Assembly: GCF_000004075.3 (NCBI RefSeq)
Contig: NC_026660.2
Coordinates: 29,267,498 to 29,331,497, forward strand
Source of the DNA: Cucumis sativus
Taxonomy: Eukaryota > Streptophyta > Magnoliopsida > Cucurbitales > Cucurbitaceae
Length of the DNA: 64,000 nt
Direction: 5' to 3'
Each line of letters begins with the position of its first letter. Positions within the stretch are counted from its first letter, which is position 1. The position numbers and the translations under genes are program-made. Shown here in pieces: positions 25,340 through 36,878 of this stretch. The notes under the pieces are model-generated. The model did not search any database. It had not been told where the DNA came from and was given only the letters and a program-made list of their open reading frames with translations.

Positions 25340-26205
25340 ATGCAGTATCAAGATCGGAGATTGAAGAGTGTACAAGTGCAAGATCAAGTTCAACCACAGC
25401 CTCAAAAATGTCCTCGTTGTGATTCTCTCAATACTAAGTTTTGTTATTACAATAACTACAGTTTGTCTCAGCCTCGTTATCTTTGCAAGACTTGTAGAAG
25501 GTATTGGACTCACGGTGGCACTCTACGGAACGTCCCCGTCGGCGGTGGTTGTCGCAAGGGTAAACGACTGAAGCAACCCTCACAATCATCCAATAATAGT
25601 TCTGTAAAGCCGTTGGTACAAACTTCAGCGTCACCACTACCGCCGCCGCAGATAGTCCCGTTGAGTTTATCAACAACAACTTCACAACACGTAATATATT
25701 CGGGTACTCCTGTCATCACGCCGCCGTCATTTTTCAATTCGGGTGAGTAATAGGAGGAGTGGAAGCTAGAAATTTTGATAAAGAGGATAAAAATTTAACC
25801 TTTGTTTTGATTGCAATTAAATCTTTATTCCCTTTCTTCTTGGATTAATTGAAAGATGCAATTTTTCTGATGGGGTTTTTTGATGGAGCAGGCGGGGAAT
25901 TATTGTCATCTTCAAGCTGGATTAGTTCATTTGGATCATCGTCACAAGGCCCAGAAATAATCTATGACATGATGGATCAGTCGTCGGGAAAGGCCGATGC
26001 AAATTCGTCATCTCCAGCGGCAGGGTGGTCGGAGAGCTACATCAACAATAATTCTATTTCTAACCCTATAGCTGCCACCGGAGACGCGGTTGTCTGGCCA
26101 GCTGGTGAGAACAACAACGCTACCCTCGCGGCCGCCACCACCACCAACATTGCTACAATTAACCAATGGCCTGATTATATGCCGGGATTTTGTCCTCCTC
26201 CATGA
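25340..26205 (+). CDS. Dof zinc-finger transcription factor, first copy
   Basis: Two exons, 25340-25742 and 25892-26205, joined at phase 1 (TCGG before GTGAGT; GAGCAG before GCGGGG) to give 238 residues. The Dof domain is at residues about 23-77: CX2C, 21 residues, CX2C, with [38 protein letters not shown] and a basic CRKGKRLK tail. The rest is Ser/Asn/Pro-rich with a short C-terminal [12 protein letters not shown]. Dof proteins bind AAAG in promoters as plant-specific regulators. A long, A-rich 5' leader contains GAA repeats and a TATATA stretch near 24896-24925. It converges on the second Dof gene 6 kb away. Either copy could match AT1G28310 (DOF1.4); I cannot decide which. Confidence 0.9.
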
Positions 26206-29200
26206 CATGATTTAAAGGCAGCAGATACCAAAGATGACAAATCTGAGGAATTTGATTCTTTTTTTTTTTTTTTTTTGAAAAAAAAACCCTGAAAAGATCT
26301 TACCTTTGATATTATATGTATGAATATGCTTTGAAATCATTCATTTGGTTTGAAGTGAGTTAGAATTGGGGTCGATATGTGTTGATGAAATTCCATAGAG
26401 CTAGCTCTTGTGAGGAAAATTATATGGAATAACTTGAAGGTATGACTAATTATATTTGATGAAATGTTGTATAAGGAACAAGAGCCTAGGGTAGCTAAAC
26501 TAAACATAGGTTTTGTTGTAATATCATTATGTGTATTAATACAGGCAAAGAAAAGGAACAACTTGGTTGGGTTAGGTTTTTCTTTCTTCAACACTTTATT
26601 GGTTTGATTAAAGAGAGTGTTATGATAATGGTAGATGTATGGCTATGTAGTACTTTTTGATTGAGATTGGAGACTCTTAGCTTTTTGAAAATGTAAAGAG
26701 ATAATTAAATGTACTGCATGCCAAAGTGCTTTGAGACTGAGGTGAGAGACCCTTAAAAGAAGAGAATAAATATGCTTCTTCTTCTTCTTCTTCGTGATGA
26801 TAATCGAGGCAGACAAATGAATGTGGCTCTCTGTAAAAGTTGGCTGCACAAGTTTTTTTTTTTTTTTTTGTGATTCGGTTTTGTTTGTTTGAATAGTGCT
26901 CCTACATATCGTTTTAGGTAACATTTGAATTTTGGAAAAAGTACTACATAAAGGTGGAAGTAGAGCTTATTAAGCTTTGGTTAATTATGATAGTTGGAAG
27001 ATTGTTTTTGTATTTTGTGGTTGGATTTTGCATAAAAATGCAGCCCTTTTTAATTTTTAGTGTATGTTATTGTGTGCATTAATGATAGGCATGTGGTAAT
27101 TTTTTTTATTGGTATTTGTGAAGGAAGGGAATGTACTGTGACATTCATTTTATTCGGTTAGACCTGGTCTACCTATGTATCCAAATTTACAATAAGCTTT
27201 TCTCTTTTAAATTTACTTTATATCAACAAAAACATTAACCTCAACTACAAATTTAAGTTTACCAATATGTTCGATATCAAGAGATATATATTGATTCAAA
27301 TAAATTTTCAATCAAAGTTAATTGTATTTAAAAAAAAAAAAAGAAGAAGAAGAACTCTATTGTTTGCCTTTTCAAGTTTAGGGCATACCTTAAACACCAT
27401 TTTTTTTATTGATGTTGAAGACAAGTAATAAATAAAAGTTCTTAATTAGCTACCTTAAATACTATTTTACCTTCTCTTTTATTTATTACAGTTTTTACCA
27501 TTTCCTTATCAACCTAGATTAAAGCAATGTACACACTAAATATATACCTTAAAGATCAATTATTATAAACTAACTATAATTGTTTACCCCTAGTCTTAAA
27601 AGAACAATAATTACCTCTTCCATATATTTAGTTGAAGTAAAATGCAATTTGGAAGATACCTAATTTTTTCCTATCTCTAAACGAATAATATATGTAGCAA
27701 TGCAAAAACATCATTGAACAAGATAATTAACTTTTAAATTTTGTTTTTAAAATTTATGATTTTCTTTCAATTGAGCACATATACAGACACACCTATCTTG
27801 AACACAAAGTGTTTTTTAAAATCAACCCACTTTGCATAACATACTCCCATCAAAATGAGTTTTTATTAGCAAATAAAAAAAGGGAACTTATTAATTAAAA
27901 TGTAACTATAACTAACACACCCACCTCATAAAACTTAATATTTTAAATGTTAAGTGGAATAATGGAAATAAGAATATAATGGGAGAAAAACTCCTCTACA
28001 TAAAAAGTGAAATTGAAATTTTTAAAGAGTTACCTTAAAAAGTTATAACAAACTCCTTTTGTGTGGAAAGTACCTTAAAAAGATAACCTTTGAAATTTAG
28101 CAAAAAAAATTCAAAATTATATATAAAGATTAAATAGAAAAAAAAAAATTGTAAAGGGAATTTGAAAGTTACAAAATGATATGATTATGAAAATGAAAGT
28201 AAAATATTGACGTTCCAATGGAAAGATTTATATATAATTAGTGTTTTAAGTTGTAGGACACAGTACAACAAATCAATGTTGGATGGAGCAATTTAATTGG
28301 GGGATTTGGGTGTGGTTTAATTAATTTATTTAGCTGGAGCAGGAAGCAATCATATCTTCAAAGGTGTTGACTCATTCTTTTGTGATGGTAGAACATCATT
28401 ACTCTTGTTGTTGCATTTTGGTGTTCTACATCTAAATGATCATTTTAGCAGTTCTCTCATTTCTTTCCCTCCTACCCTCTCTTTATGCTACTTTTTCTTA
28501 TTTGAAAACATTACAAAACTCAGAAAAGTAGAACTCAACAAACTATGTTTGTAAAGGACAAATAAGAGAGCTAGCGTTTAGGGTTGAATGAGTTAGAATA
28601 TATCCCACCCCAGGTAATCGAAGAAGTTGTGAGAGCTCAAACTATATTGAAATATCCTATAATTTACTAAATTAATTATGGTGAAGTTGTGTGATCATCA
28701 TTAAAACAGATATTTGTAAATGAAGATAGGAGGGGGTAAAGGCAATTGGAGTAGTTAAATCAAAGGCATGCACGAGTGGAGTCAAGGACCCACACCTACA
28801 CACACACACACACATATATAATACAAAGAAACACATCACATTGGCCCTATGACTCAGCGGGTACCCTGCCACTGCCACCCATCATTTGGTCACCCAGCAC
28901 AGCTGCCCCTTTGCCCACATCACATAATAATTAACCTTTTTTTTTTCTTCCCATTTAATATATATTGTTGACTCAAAATGAACATTTTTTATTTAGAAAT
29001 ATATACTAAATATTAATATATGGTTGTCTATTTTTTCCCCCACACATTTTGGTATGATTGCATGGAATTGTGTTTTTCACCATGAATGCGTTTCTTGATG
29101 ATCCCCAGCAGCTTTTAATTATAAAAACCATTGTTGAACTAAAATGGCCACCTTCACGTTCACCCCCCTTCTTCTCTGCCATCTTTCCATCATTACCATA

Positions 29201-32200
29201 CCCACTTCCCTTTTTCCAAACCCTTCTCTTTTCAATATCATTCTACTTCTCACTTCCAAATTCAATCATTTATCCTACACTATTCATTTGAGTTGCAATG
29301 TACAGTAACACGAACTAAATTAGAGTAGGTCAACATCATCTCCGCAATTAACATTAAATTTGTTATAAATTAAACTATAGTTTTTCTTCTTTTGGTTATG
29401 AGAAAATAAAGGCAGAGAAAGCAACATTCAGTAAAAATCCAAAACAGTTGAATATGTGACTGCCAGAAAAAGAAAAATAATTTATATATTGCATAGCAGA
29501 CATTTGAAATGAAACAAAAACTATGGATGGAGATTCAAAAATGGAATATTACATATATCCTGATCTTGTATTGTACAAAATTTAACGGGAAAGAAGATGT
29601 TGAATAGGTTGGAGGTTGCTTGGAAGGCAACCAAATAAAAGGACCTTAGTAGATAATTTAATGTATTGGTTGAAATGACAATAATACATATATGTATAGT
29701 GTATTGGAAGGGACAACAAAATATTAAGAGGAAAAAAAAAGTATATATATTGTCGGTGAAGCATGAGTCAGCATAATAATTATATAAAAAACACAACCAC
29801 GGCTAAAATGTCTTCTTCTCATTCTACATTGGACTATTTGTCGTCTTCTGTTTCTTAAATGTTAATAGAATGTTTTTGTCATAATGTATTTTGTTGTCAT
29901 TTAAAAACATTCCGACTAAGATTACATTAACATCACCTTCCCCATACGTACCCGATCCCTTTCATACTCTTTCTTTTTTATTACTTTTCCAAACCTAAGT
30001 TTATCTTATTTTATTTTTCCACATCTTTGGTCTATTTTGGTGTAATTCAGAGCCTCTTCCTTTTATTTTATATCTTTATCTTAGTATATTATTACAAGAA
30101 ATCGAATGTGGTTTTGGCGTCAATGCACACAATGTTGGGTTATTATTAATTACTACTTGAAATTTAAGTGACTCGGTAGGAAATTAATGAGAAATTGATT
30201 TGAATTAAATGGGGAATTGCATATTTTATTAAGTACGTCGACTTTATTTTTTACGTGATGAAATTGATTGAAAGAAGAGGAGAAGGAGAAGCAACTGTTT
30301 GTGGGTTGATTGGATTTAGTTCGGTGGTGTGTGTGTGTGTATGTGTATGGTAGTGTACTTTTGGGCCAACTAATAAAGACAATATGGCACGATATTGACT
30401 TGATTCTAATCACGTCAGCCCATTTAGATCCCTTTATATCCTTTTTTTTTTCCCTCTCATTTCGTGTGAAAGTAATAATTTCTAGATTCAAAACATCAAA
30501 ATATTTAGATAAAAAGAGCAATGGTACCAATTATTTTATATATCGTAAATATGACAAAATTAATAATATCATATAACTATAAAAGGATAGTAATTTAGTT
30601 ACAAATTTAGAAAATGTTGTGATGAATTTTCTTTTTTTTTTTATTTTTACAAAAACTCCAACAAATTTATAACATTTTCTTCCTTCTTAAGCTCTAGTTT
30701 GTAACTATTTAATCTCAAGATAATTTTGCATGCAGTTTTAAATATTTTGTATTCCAACTCTAATGAGTGTAGTAATGATGGTCAAGATAAGAAAGAAGTA
30801 ATATCGATTACAAAATTTAAAATAAATAACTAAATAGTTATAAATTTGAAGTATACACAATATTTATTTCTTTTGTAAAAATACGATAGCGTGGATCAAT
30901 AAGATGCACTAGAATATCTTAATTAATTTGACATATTCGTACGCACCATTCTTATCATATATCCGACGTCATATTCATTGCTATATCAATGAAAATAGAA
31001 GGAAGAGACAATCTGGAGATGGGCGCCGTGCGAAAAATTGAAGCAAAACTATACAAAAGCAGCAAGATTAAGTGAGATGGAGGAAGGATTGTTATTAATG
31101 TAAACTCTATTAAACTGTGATGAACGAATTAAATTGTTTTAGTGTTTTTATTGACTTTAGCTTTAGCTATGTTCGGATTGACAAAACAAAAGTATCCCAT
31201 TTTAAGTTTGATTGTTGAATTTGTTTGTTTCTATGTCTGTATGGTATTCAAAGCATACGAGAGATAGAAGGGGAAAGCTCAGTTTGCATAGATAGAAATG
31301 AAGAAAAATGACAAGATAAAAGCCAAAAGAAAATGGGTTTAAAATTTCAAGATATAAAGTCACTGAACCTATTGTCTCCATTTTATCCTCCATGATGCAG
31401 TTATACACTTTCTTTGGGACCCAAACTTAAATTGAACTTCATTGTAGTTTAAGGGACAGCTTCATCATTTAGTGAAAACCATAATCCCACATCCCAAAAA
31501 GAACTTAAATTATCTATTAATTAATTATTCTGATCAAACACCTTAGCTTTAATTTGAATAATCTGTTTAATTTTGAACACAAAGGGAGGGAACAAAAATT
31601 CAAATGATAAAACACCCAAATTATTGTAAAAAAGAAAAATTAAACTTTTAGTGGAAGGAGATTGTCCAAATTAACCAACAAATTTCTCACATCACAATGA
31701 AAAATTGGATAATGAACGTAAATACATGTTTTTCCCCTAACATATATAAGAAAGAAGGGAAAAGAAAAAGGAATAATAATATAACATAGATATAATTAAC
31801 ATTAAACTTAACAGAATATAAATCTCATAATTAATCACCATTACAAAATAACAAATCTCCCTCTTATCATCTCTCCCTATACCCTTAAGTATTATATACC
31901 CCCCTCCCCCGCCCCAAAAAAGAAAAAGAAAAAGTATCCGATCCTTTGAAACACATGCATGTAATTCATTAAACACACACCTCGAATGAGCTAATTAGGT
32001 CTCATCTAATTTCTATATGTTGAAATTGGAATCGAACTAAGGATATGAAGAAAGTTGTTGTTCAAAAGTAAAAGGAAAAAAAAAAGAGATGTTTTTATAA
32101 TTAAAGTGACGAAATGAAAGAGGATCCGAGGTTCCTCTCAGCGCAATTACCTATAAAATTCTCAAACCAACATGGATAAATTTTGAAGGATTTTGAGAGC

Positions 32201-32312
32201 TTTTGTTGCAGCTGACATGATCGCTCCGATCCCACTCCTCTCGTCTTTGCTCCTCAACCTTTATTCTTTTTTCCTCTAAAAATAGAGAGGGAGATACAAA
32301 TACACATACTAG
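26206..32312. other. Spacer between the two convergent Dof genes
   Basis: Both flanks are 3' ends, so promoters are not required here. It is AT-rich with an AC microsatellite (about 28796-28814), a GT microsatellite near 30326-30340, poly-T runs and a stretch near 31484 (ATCCCACATCC) resembling the snRNA upstream element but with no TATA at the right distance. Several 60-125 codon frames have no recognisable domain. Confidence 0.55.
28796..28814. repeat. (AC)n microsatellite
   Basis: Nearly uninterrupted AC repeats followed by TATATA. Confidence 0.85.
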
Positions 32313-33248
32313 CTAGAATAGAGAAGCAACTGACGACCCATTATAGTTTGTCGGATCGTGCCAATTCCCCGTCACTGTCGTCGTTCCCGAGTTCCAATAG
32401 ATCGAAGATGGGTCGGAGAAGTTCGATAGATCAATTTGTTCCGTTTGATTCTGGCACAACCTAATAAATAAATAAACACAAACAAATAATTAATATAAAT
32501 TACGTGTATCGTCTATATCAACATAAGCCTTTGAGTTTACAACGATAATTAACCTGTTCAAATCCTCAATCTTGATTTCCTTCATCGAAGTCATCAAATT
32601 TGGATCGATATTACCTAAAAGGTGGGAATTTCGGTCAAAGGAGATGGTGGGGTGATGGAAATGATTTGAACTGAAGGGTTGTTGATGTGGATCATTGAAG
32701 TGGGAGAGAAGGCCAGAAGAAGATAACCCTAAACCACCACTACCACCACCAATGGAATCCAACTGCAAGAAGAAAATCAAACCATTAGAAACAGAAAAAT
32801 AAAAACTTGAAAAGTGAAAGTTTGAAAGAGAAGGGTTAGTGTTATGTACCCCAAAGAACATTGAGCTATTGGTATGATTTAAAGCTGATGAAGAAACAAT
32901 ATTAGGAACAGTAGTAGAATTGATGGGGTTGTGAATAAGAAGGCGAGGGTTTTGACTTGGAGGTGACGTAGAATTAGCGTTGACTGAGGTGGAGGAGGAG
33001 GAAGAAGTTTTGAGGCGCTTGTTCTTTCGACAACCGCCACCTACAGGGACATTTCTTAGGGTTCCACCGCGAGTCCAATAGCGTTTGCAAGCTTTGCAAA
33101 AGTGCCTTGGTTGAGAGAGGCTGTAGTTGTTGTAGTAACAAAATTTGGTGTTGGAAGAATCGCAACGAGGGCACTTTAGAGTACCTGATGACGATTGTTG
33201 TTGTTGGTGGTGATGGGGTTTGTCCATAATCCTAGAAGATGAAGCCAT
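32313..33248 (-). CDS. Dof zinc-finger transcription factor, second copy
   Basis: Three exons, 33248-32850, 32762-32554 and 32460-32313, giving 251 residues; phases agree. The Dof domain lies at about 25-79, with [38 protein letters not shown] and CRKNKRLK. About 48 of 55 domain residues match the first Dof gene in this window, so they look like local paralogues. Downstream are Ser/Asn-rich sequence, a Gly-rich [13 protein letters not shown] patch, [10 protein letters not shown] and a C-terminal [20 protein letters not shown] region common in Dof proteins. Intron 1 is only 87 bases, in frame and free of stops. The 5' leader (33250-33480) is dense in GAGAGA on the plus strand. Known role: AAAG-binding regulator. 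Confidence 0.9.
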
Positions 33249-33940
33249 TAGGGATCAACCCTTTTTATCATGAAACAGATTCTAAAGGAAAGAGGTTGAA
33301 AAAGAAGAAGAGAAGAAAGAAAAGAGAGAGAGAGTATAAGATGTTTTGAATTAGGGTAAAATAAGAGAGAAGAATTAGATATTCTCTTCCAAAAGCTAAG
33401 AAACAAAAAATGGAGGGGGGGAGGGAGAGGGTGATGTTGAGTATAATAATTGGAGAGAGATAGAGAGAAGGGGAAAGAGAGAAACTTGTGGCTATTTTGT
33501 TAATACAGTTGAAGAAAGAAATATTCTTGCAGTTCCTACACACTTTCTCCACTCAAACCAAAATCCCTTTCATTTTTATTTTTAAAAAACATTTTCTAAA
33601 ATATACAAAAAGATCGAACTCTCCATGTTCTCATGGGATTCTAATATTCAAAGAGATTAATGAATGTACTTCAACCTATACCTTCCATTAACTCCCTCAG
33701 ATTGCATTTATTTTTGTGCAAAAAAAAAAGTATACCTATTTTTTAAAAAATTTACATACAAAATTGAAAGTTGAAATAAGTGTTAATTAGTTAATAACTT
33801 ATTAGACACATTTTCAATTTTTTAGACTAAATAGGTATACTAATTAACTTCTTTTTCAGATACACTTTTCATCTCTTAGATCACTTTTTCATTTTTATCT
33901 CTAGATTTCAATATGTTATATATTTTATTACAATTTTCAG

Positions 33941-34005
33941 TCATTAATTTAAAATGCTTATAATAATAATAATTATATTTATTCATTAATTTAAAATGCT
34001 TATAA
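33941..34005. repeat. Tandem repeat with 42-base period
   Basis: The word TCATTAATTTAAAATGCTTA (continuing TAA) occurs at 33941 and again at 33983, separated by a TAA-rich filler. Confidence 0.7.
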
Positions 34006-34244
34006 TTCATTTATCAAATTGAAACAAAAAAAGAAAATTAATAGTTACAATCAAACTCAAACTCCGCAATGATATATTTCTACCGTTTTTTTTTTTTTTT
34101 TGTTATATTACATCAATGGCTTTTCGTTTTTCATAGTGAAATGAAATAATAAAAAGAAATGGTAAAAAGAGAGTGTAAGAGGACAAAAGAGAGAAAATTA
34201 AGAATTGTGATAAATGTTAAAACACTTTAACAAAAAGTGGAAAA

Positions 34245-34262
34245 AGAGAGAGAGAGAGAGAG
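34245..34262. repeat. (GA)n microsatellite
   Basis: About nine GA units in a purine-rich region upstream of nothing recognisable. Confidence 0.85.
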
Positions 34263-35137
34263 GACAAAAAGACTGTTACAATGAACGAAAAATTACACCT
34301 TCGTGTTTTAATTTACAATTTTGTAATGAAATTTCACGTGGTGGGTCTCAAAATTAAGAAAAGCAAAGAAAAGAAAACCCCCAAAATTTTCGAATACTTT
34401 ATGATTAAAAACCCGAAAACATACAGATGGGAAAATTCGAAAGGGAAGGAAAAGACAAAGAGATAAACTAAACTTCATATTAATTACTTATGAATCTCGC
34501 AACCCTTCAAACAATATTTTCAACAAAACATTCCATCACACTATTATTCATTCATCATTTTGTTTACACAGTTTACTGTTAAAACTATTCATGAATATAT
34601 GATAGAGTAGTACACTAATTGTATATTTAAAAATCTCTTTCTTAGACCTCATATTACTTATAAGATAGATAAATATCTATCTCATTGTCAATTGATGTTA
34701 AGATGGGATTACAATATTTAATATGACATTAGAATTCATAAAATTTGAACATGAAGAATGATGAACTCAAAAGAAGCATCTCCTTGAAAGAGCATTATGA
34801 GAATCACAAATTGAAAAACCAAGAGATTTTGAGATAAAACTTGCCTACCATCTATAATAAATTTCTCAATAATATCAATTGTTGAAAGTCATCATAATAT
34901 CAGAGAGCATGAAGTCCCATGTGTTTAATCTTTGCAATGTGATTATTTTCTAATCTTCATAATCTGTTAGTTGATTACTAATTTAAGTTGACATATAGGG
35001 AATGTAGTGCAAATTAAAGGAAATCTTTTCCCCTTCTTCCATTTTGATTCAAATAATGAAATAATGGTTTAATTGAGAGTCAGAAATGAAAGAGAGGGGG
35101 AAAGATCAGGAGGCCATTGGAGACTGAAAATTCTGGT

Positions 35138-35276
35138 GAGCCTGTTTGCTTTATTTCTGTTTGCTTTGGTGTTAATGGAGGAGAGAGAAAGCAAAGGGAG
35201 ATGCTGAGCCATGTGGAAGGCAGCTCATTCATTCTCTCTCTGTCAAAACAAAAAAAGCAAACCAGAGCTTAGAGAG
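35138..35276. other. Foldback-capable patch with weak miR156-like arm
   Basis: GTTTGCTTT occurs near 35138-35167 and its complement AAAGCAAAC near 35257-35275; TTTGCTTT and AAAGCAAA at 35160-35167 and 35188-35195 also pair. On the plus strand, 35223-35244 begins GCTCATTCATT and ends CTCTCTGTCA, reminiscent of the miR156 star strand. The opposite arm does not contain an intact miR156, so a functional miRNA gene is not supported. Confidence 0.2.
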
Positions 35277-36857
35277 AACTAATGGATTTTGTAGGGCTCC
35301 AAGGGATTTTCTTCCTTAAAATTCTGCCTCCATCAATATTATTATTATTCTTTCAGAGCAGCCCTTAATTTTGGTCTTTTTATTTAAAAAATATTATTAT
35401 TTTTTTAAATAAAGGCTTTGTTTTGGATAAAGTTTTTTTCTTTTAAAAAGAATTTAAATATTGTTACAATACATACTGCCCTTTACTACCCAACCTCTCA
35501 CTTTTTTTTAAAAAAAAAATAAATTTAAATTAATCTATGAGTTTAAAGTAACATGTAACTTCTTTGTACTTAATTATTGTTTTGCCTTAATAAGGGTTGA
35601 TAGATTAGAATATATATACATAGATTAATTATGAATAACCATGTATATATATTATCCTGGCCTGTTGAAAGAATCTTTGCTTTGTTCTATAAAAGAATAC
35701 ACTGCCAAAAGCTTTCCACTTTATTTTCCCTACTCCTAGATCAGCAATCAGCCCCCACTGTCAAAAATGCACTTACAACATCAAAATGGGAGGCCTCTTG
35801 GAACTACCTACCCTCTTTCCAAACCTTGCTTTATAATTTGGATTATCTTGGAACACTGGAGGAGTAACAAGTAAATTTAAAGGCAACTATTTGACATTGA
35901 TATTTTCTGAACAGTACACCTCTTTTAACACATCTACTTGAAAAGAAATAATCACTTGTTCAACAACTAAATTACCATCTATACCTCAATTTTAGTCAAC
36001 TTAAAAAATAAAATATCTATAAACCTTAATTAAGTACGGTTCGCAAAGCCAAAGGCTAAAAAACTGTGTATCAATATACATAAAATGGGGAGGAATATGA
36101 ACTCCATGCATGTAGTAGGGAATGAATGTAAGAAGTAACGTTGAGCTGGCTTTGGTAAGTGGAGGTAAAAGTGGATGGAAAACGTGTCAACTTTGAATTT
36201 TGCGTACCATGTTTTTCCTAACTTTTGTGGACTTAATTCCTCCCTTTTATAATTTATAACTTTTTTATTTTTTATAAAAAAAACGATACATATTACTAAC
36301 GTAATATTAAATTTTTATTGACATGTTGATATTTTCATTGTATAAAAATTTATATAATATAAAAAGTAAACAATCAAATGTTGCCATATAGTATATAGTT
36401 TAAGTAATCATCTTAATTTGGTATAAAAATGGTAAGATGTTTATTTAGTAATTTAAATTTATTTTATAGAAATATTGGTTGAAATGAAAATTGTATGGAT
36501 TGAAATTTTTGTTAAATTAATTAATACATCAATATTTTCTATCAACATCTATATTATATTTCAAAACATTGGTGATCACTTGATTTATTTCATATACCTG
36601 AATAGTTTAGAGTGACAAATAAAGAAATAAAATAAGAATAGGAATGAGAATATTATGGTAAAAGAGAAGTAAAGAATTTGGAATATTTGAATTAGTAGGG
36701 GGAGGGGGGGTGGTCCATAGACCATTAACCATAAGTATAGGAGAGGACAACCACAAGTTCATTCGATTTTCCTTCCCACCACCGCCACCACCGCCGTCCC
36801 TATCAATCAAGAGATTCCAAATAGAAATAGATTTTTTTTCTTTTAAAAAAATGTAGT

Positions 36858-36878
36858 GAGAGAGAGAGAGAGAGAGAG
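36858..36878. repeat. (GA)n microsatellite
   Basis: About ten GA units overlapping a chance open frame on the minus strand. Confidence 0.85.

Noticed and set aside
30153-30530. 125-codon minus-strand frame
   Set aside because: Low-complexity; overlaps a GT microsatellite translated as Thr/His repeats.
31484-31494. ATCCCACATCC resembling the plant snRNA upstream element
   Set aside because: No TATA box at the required spacing and no snRNA-like sequence downstream.
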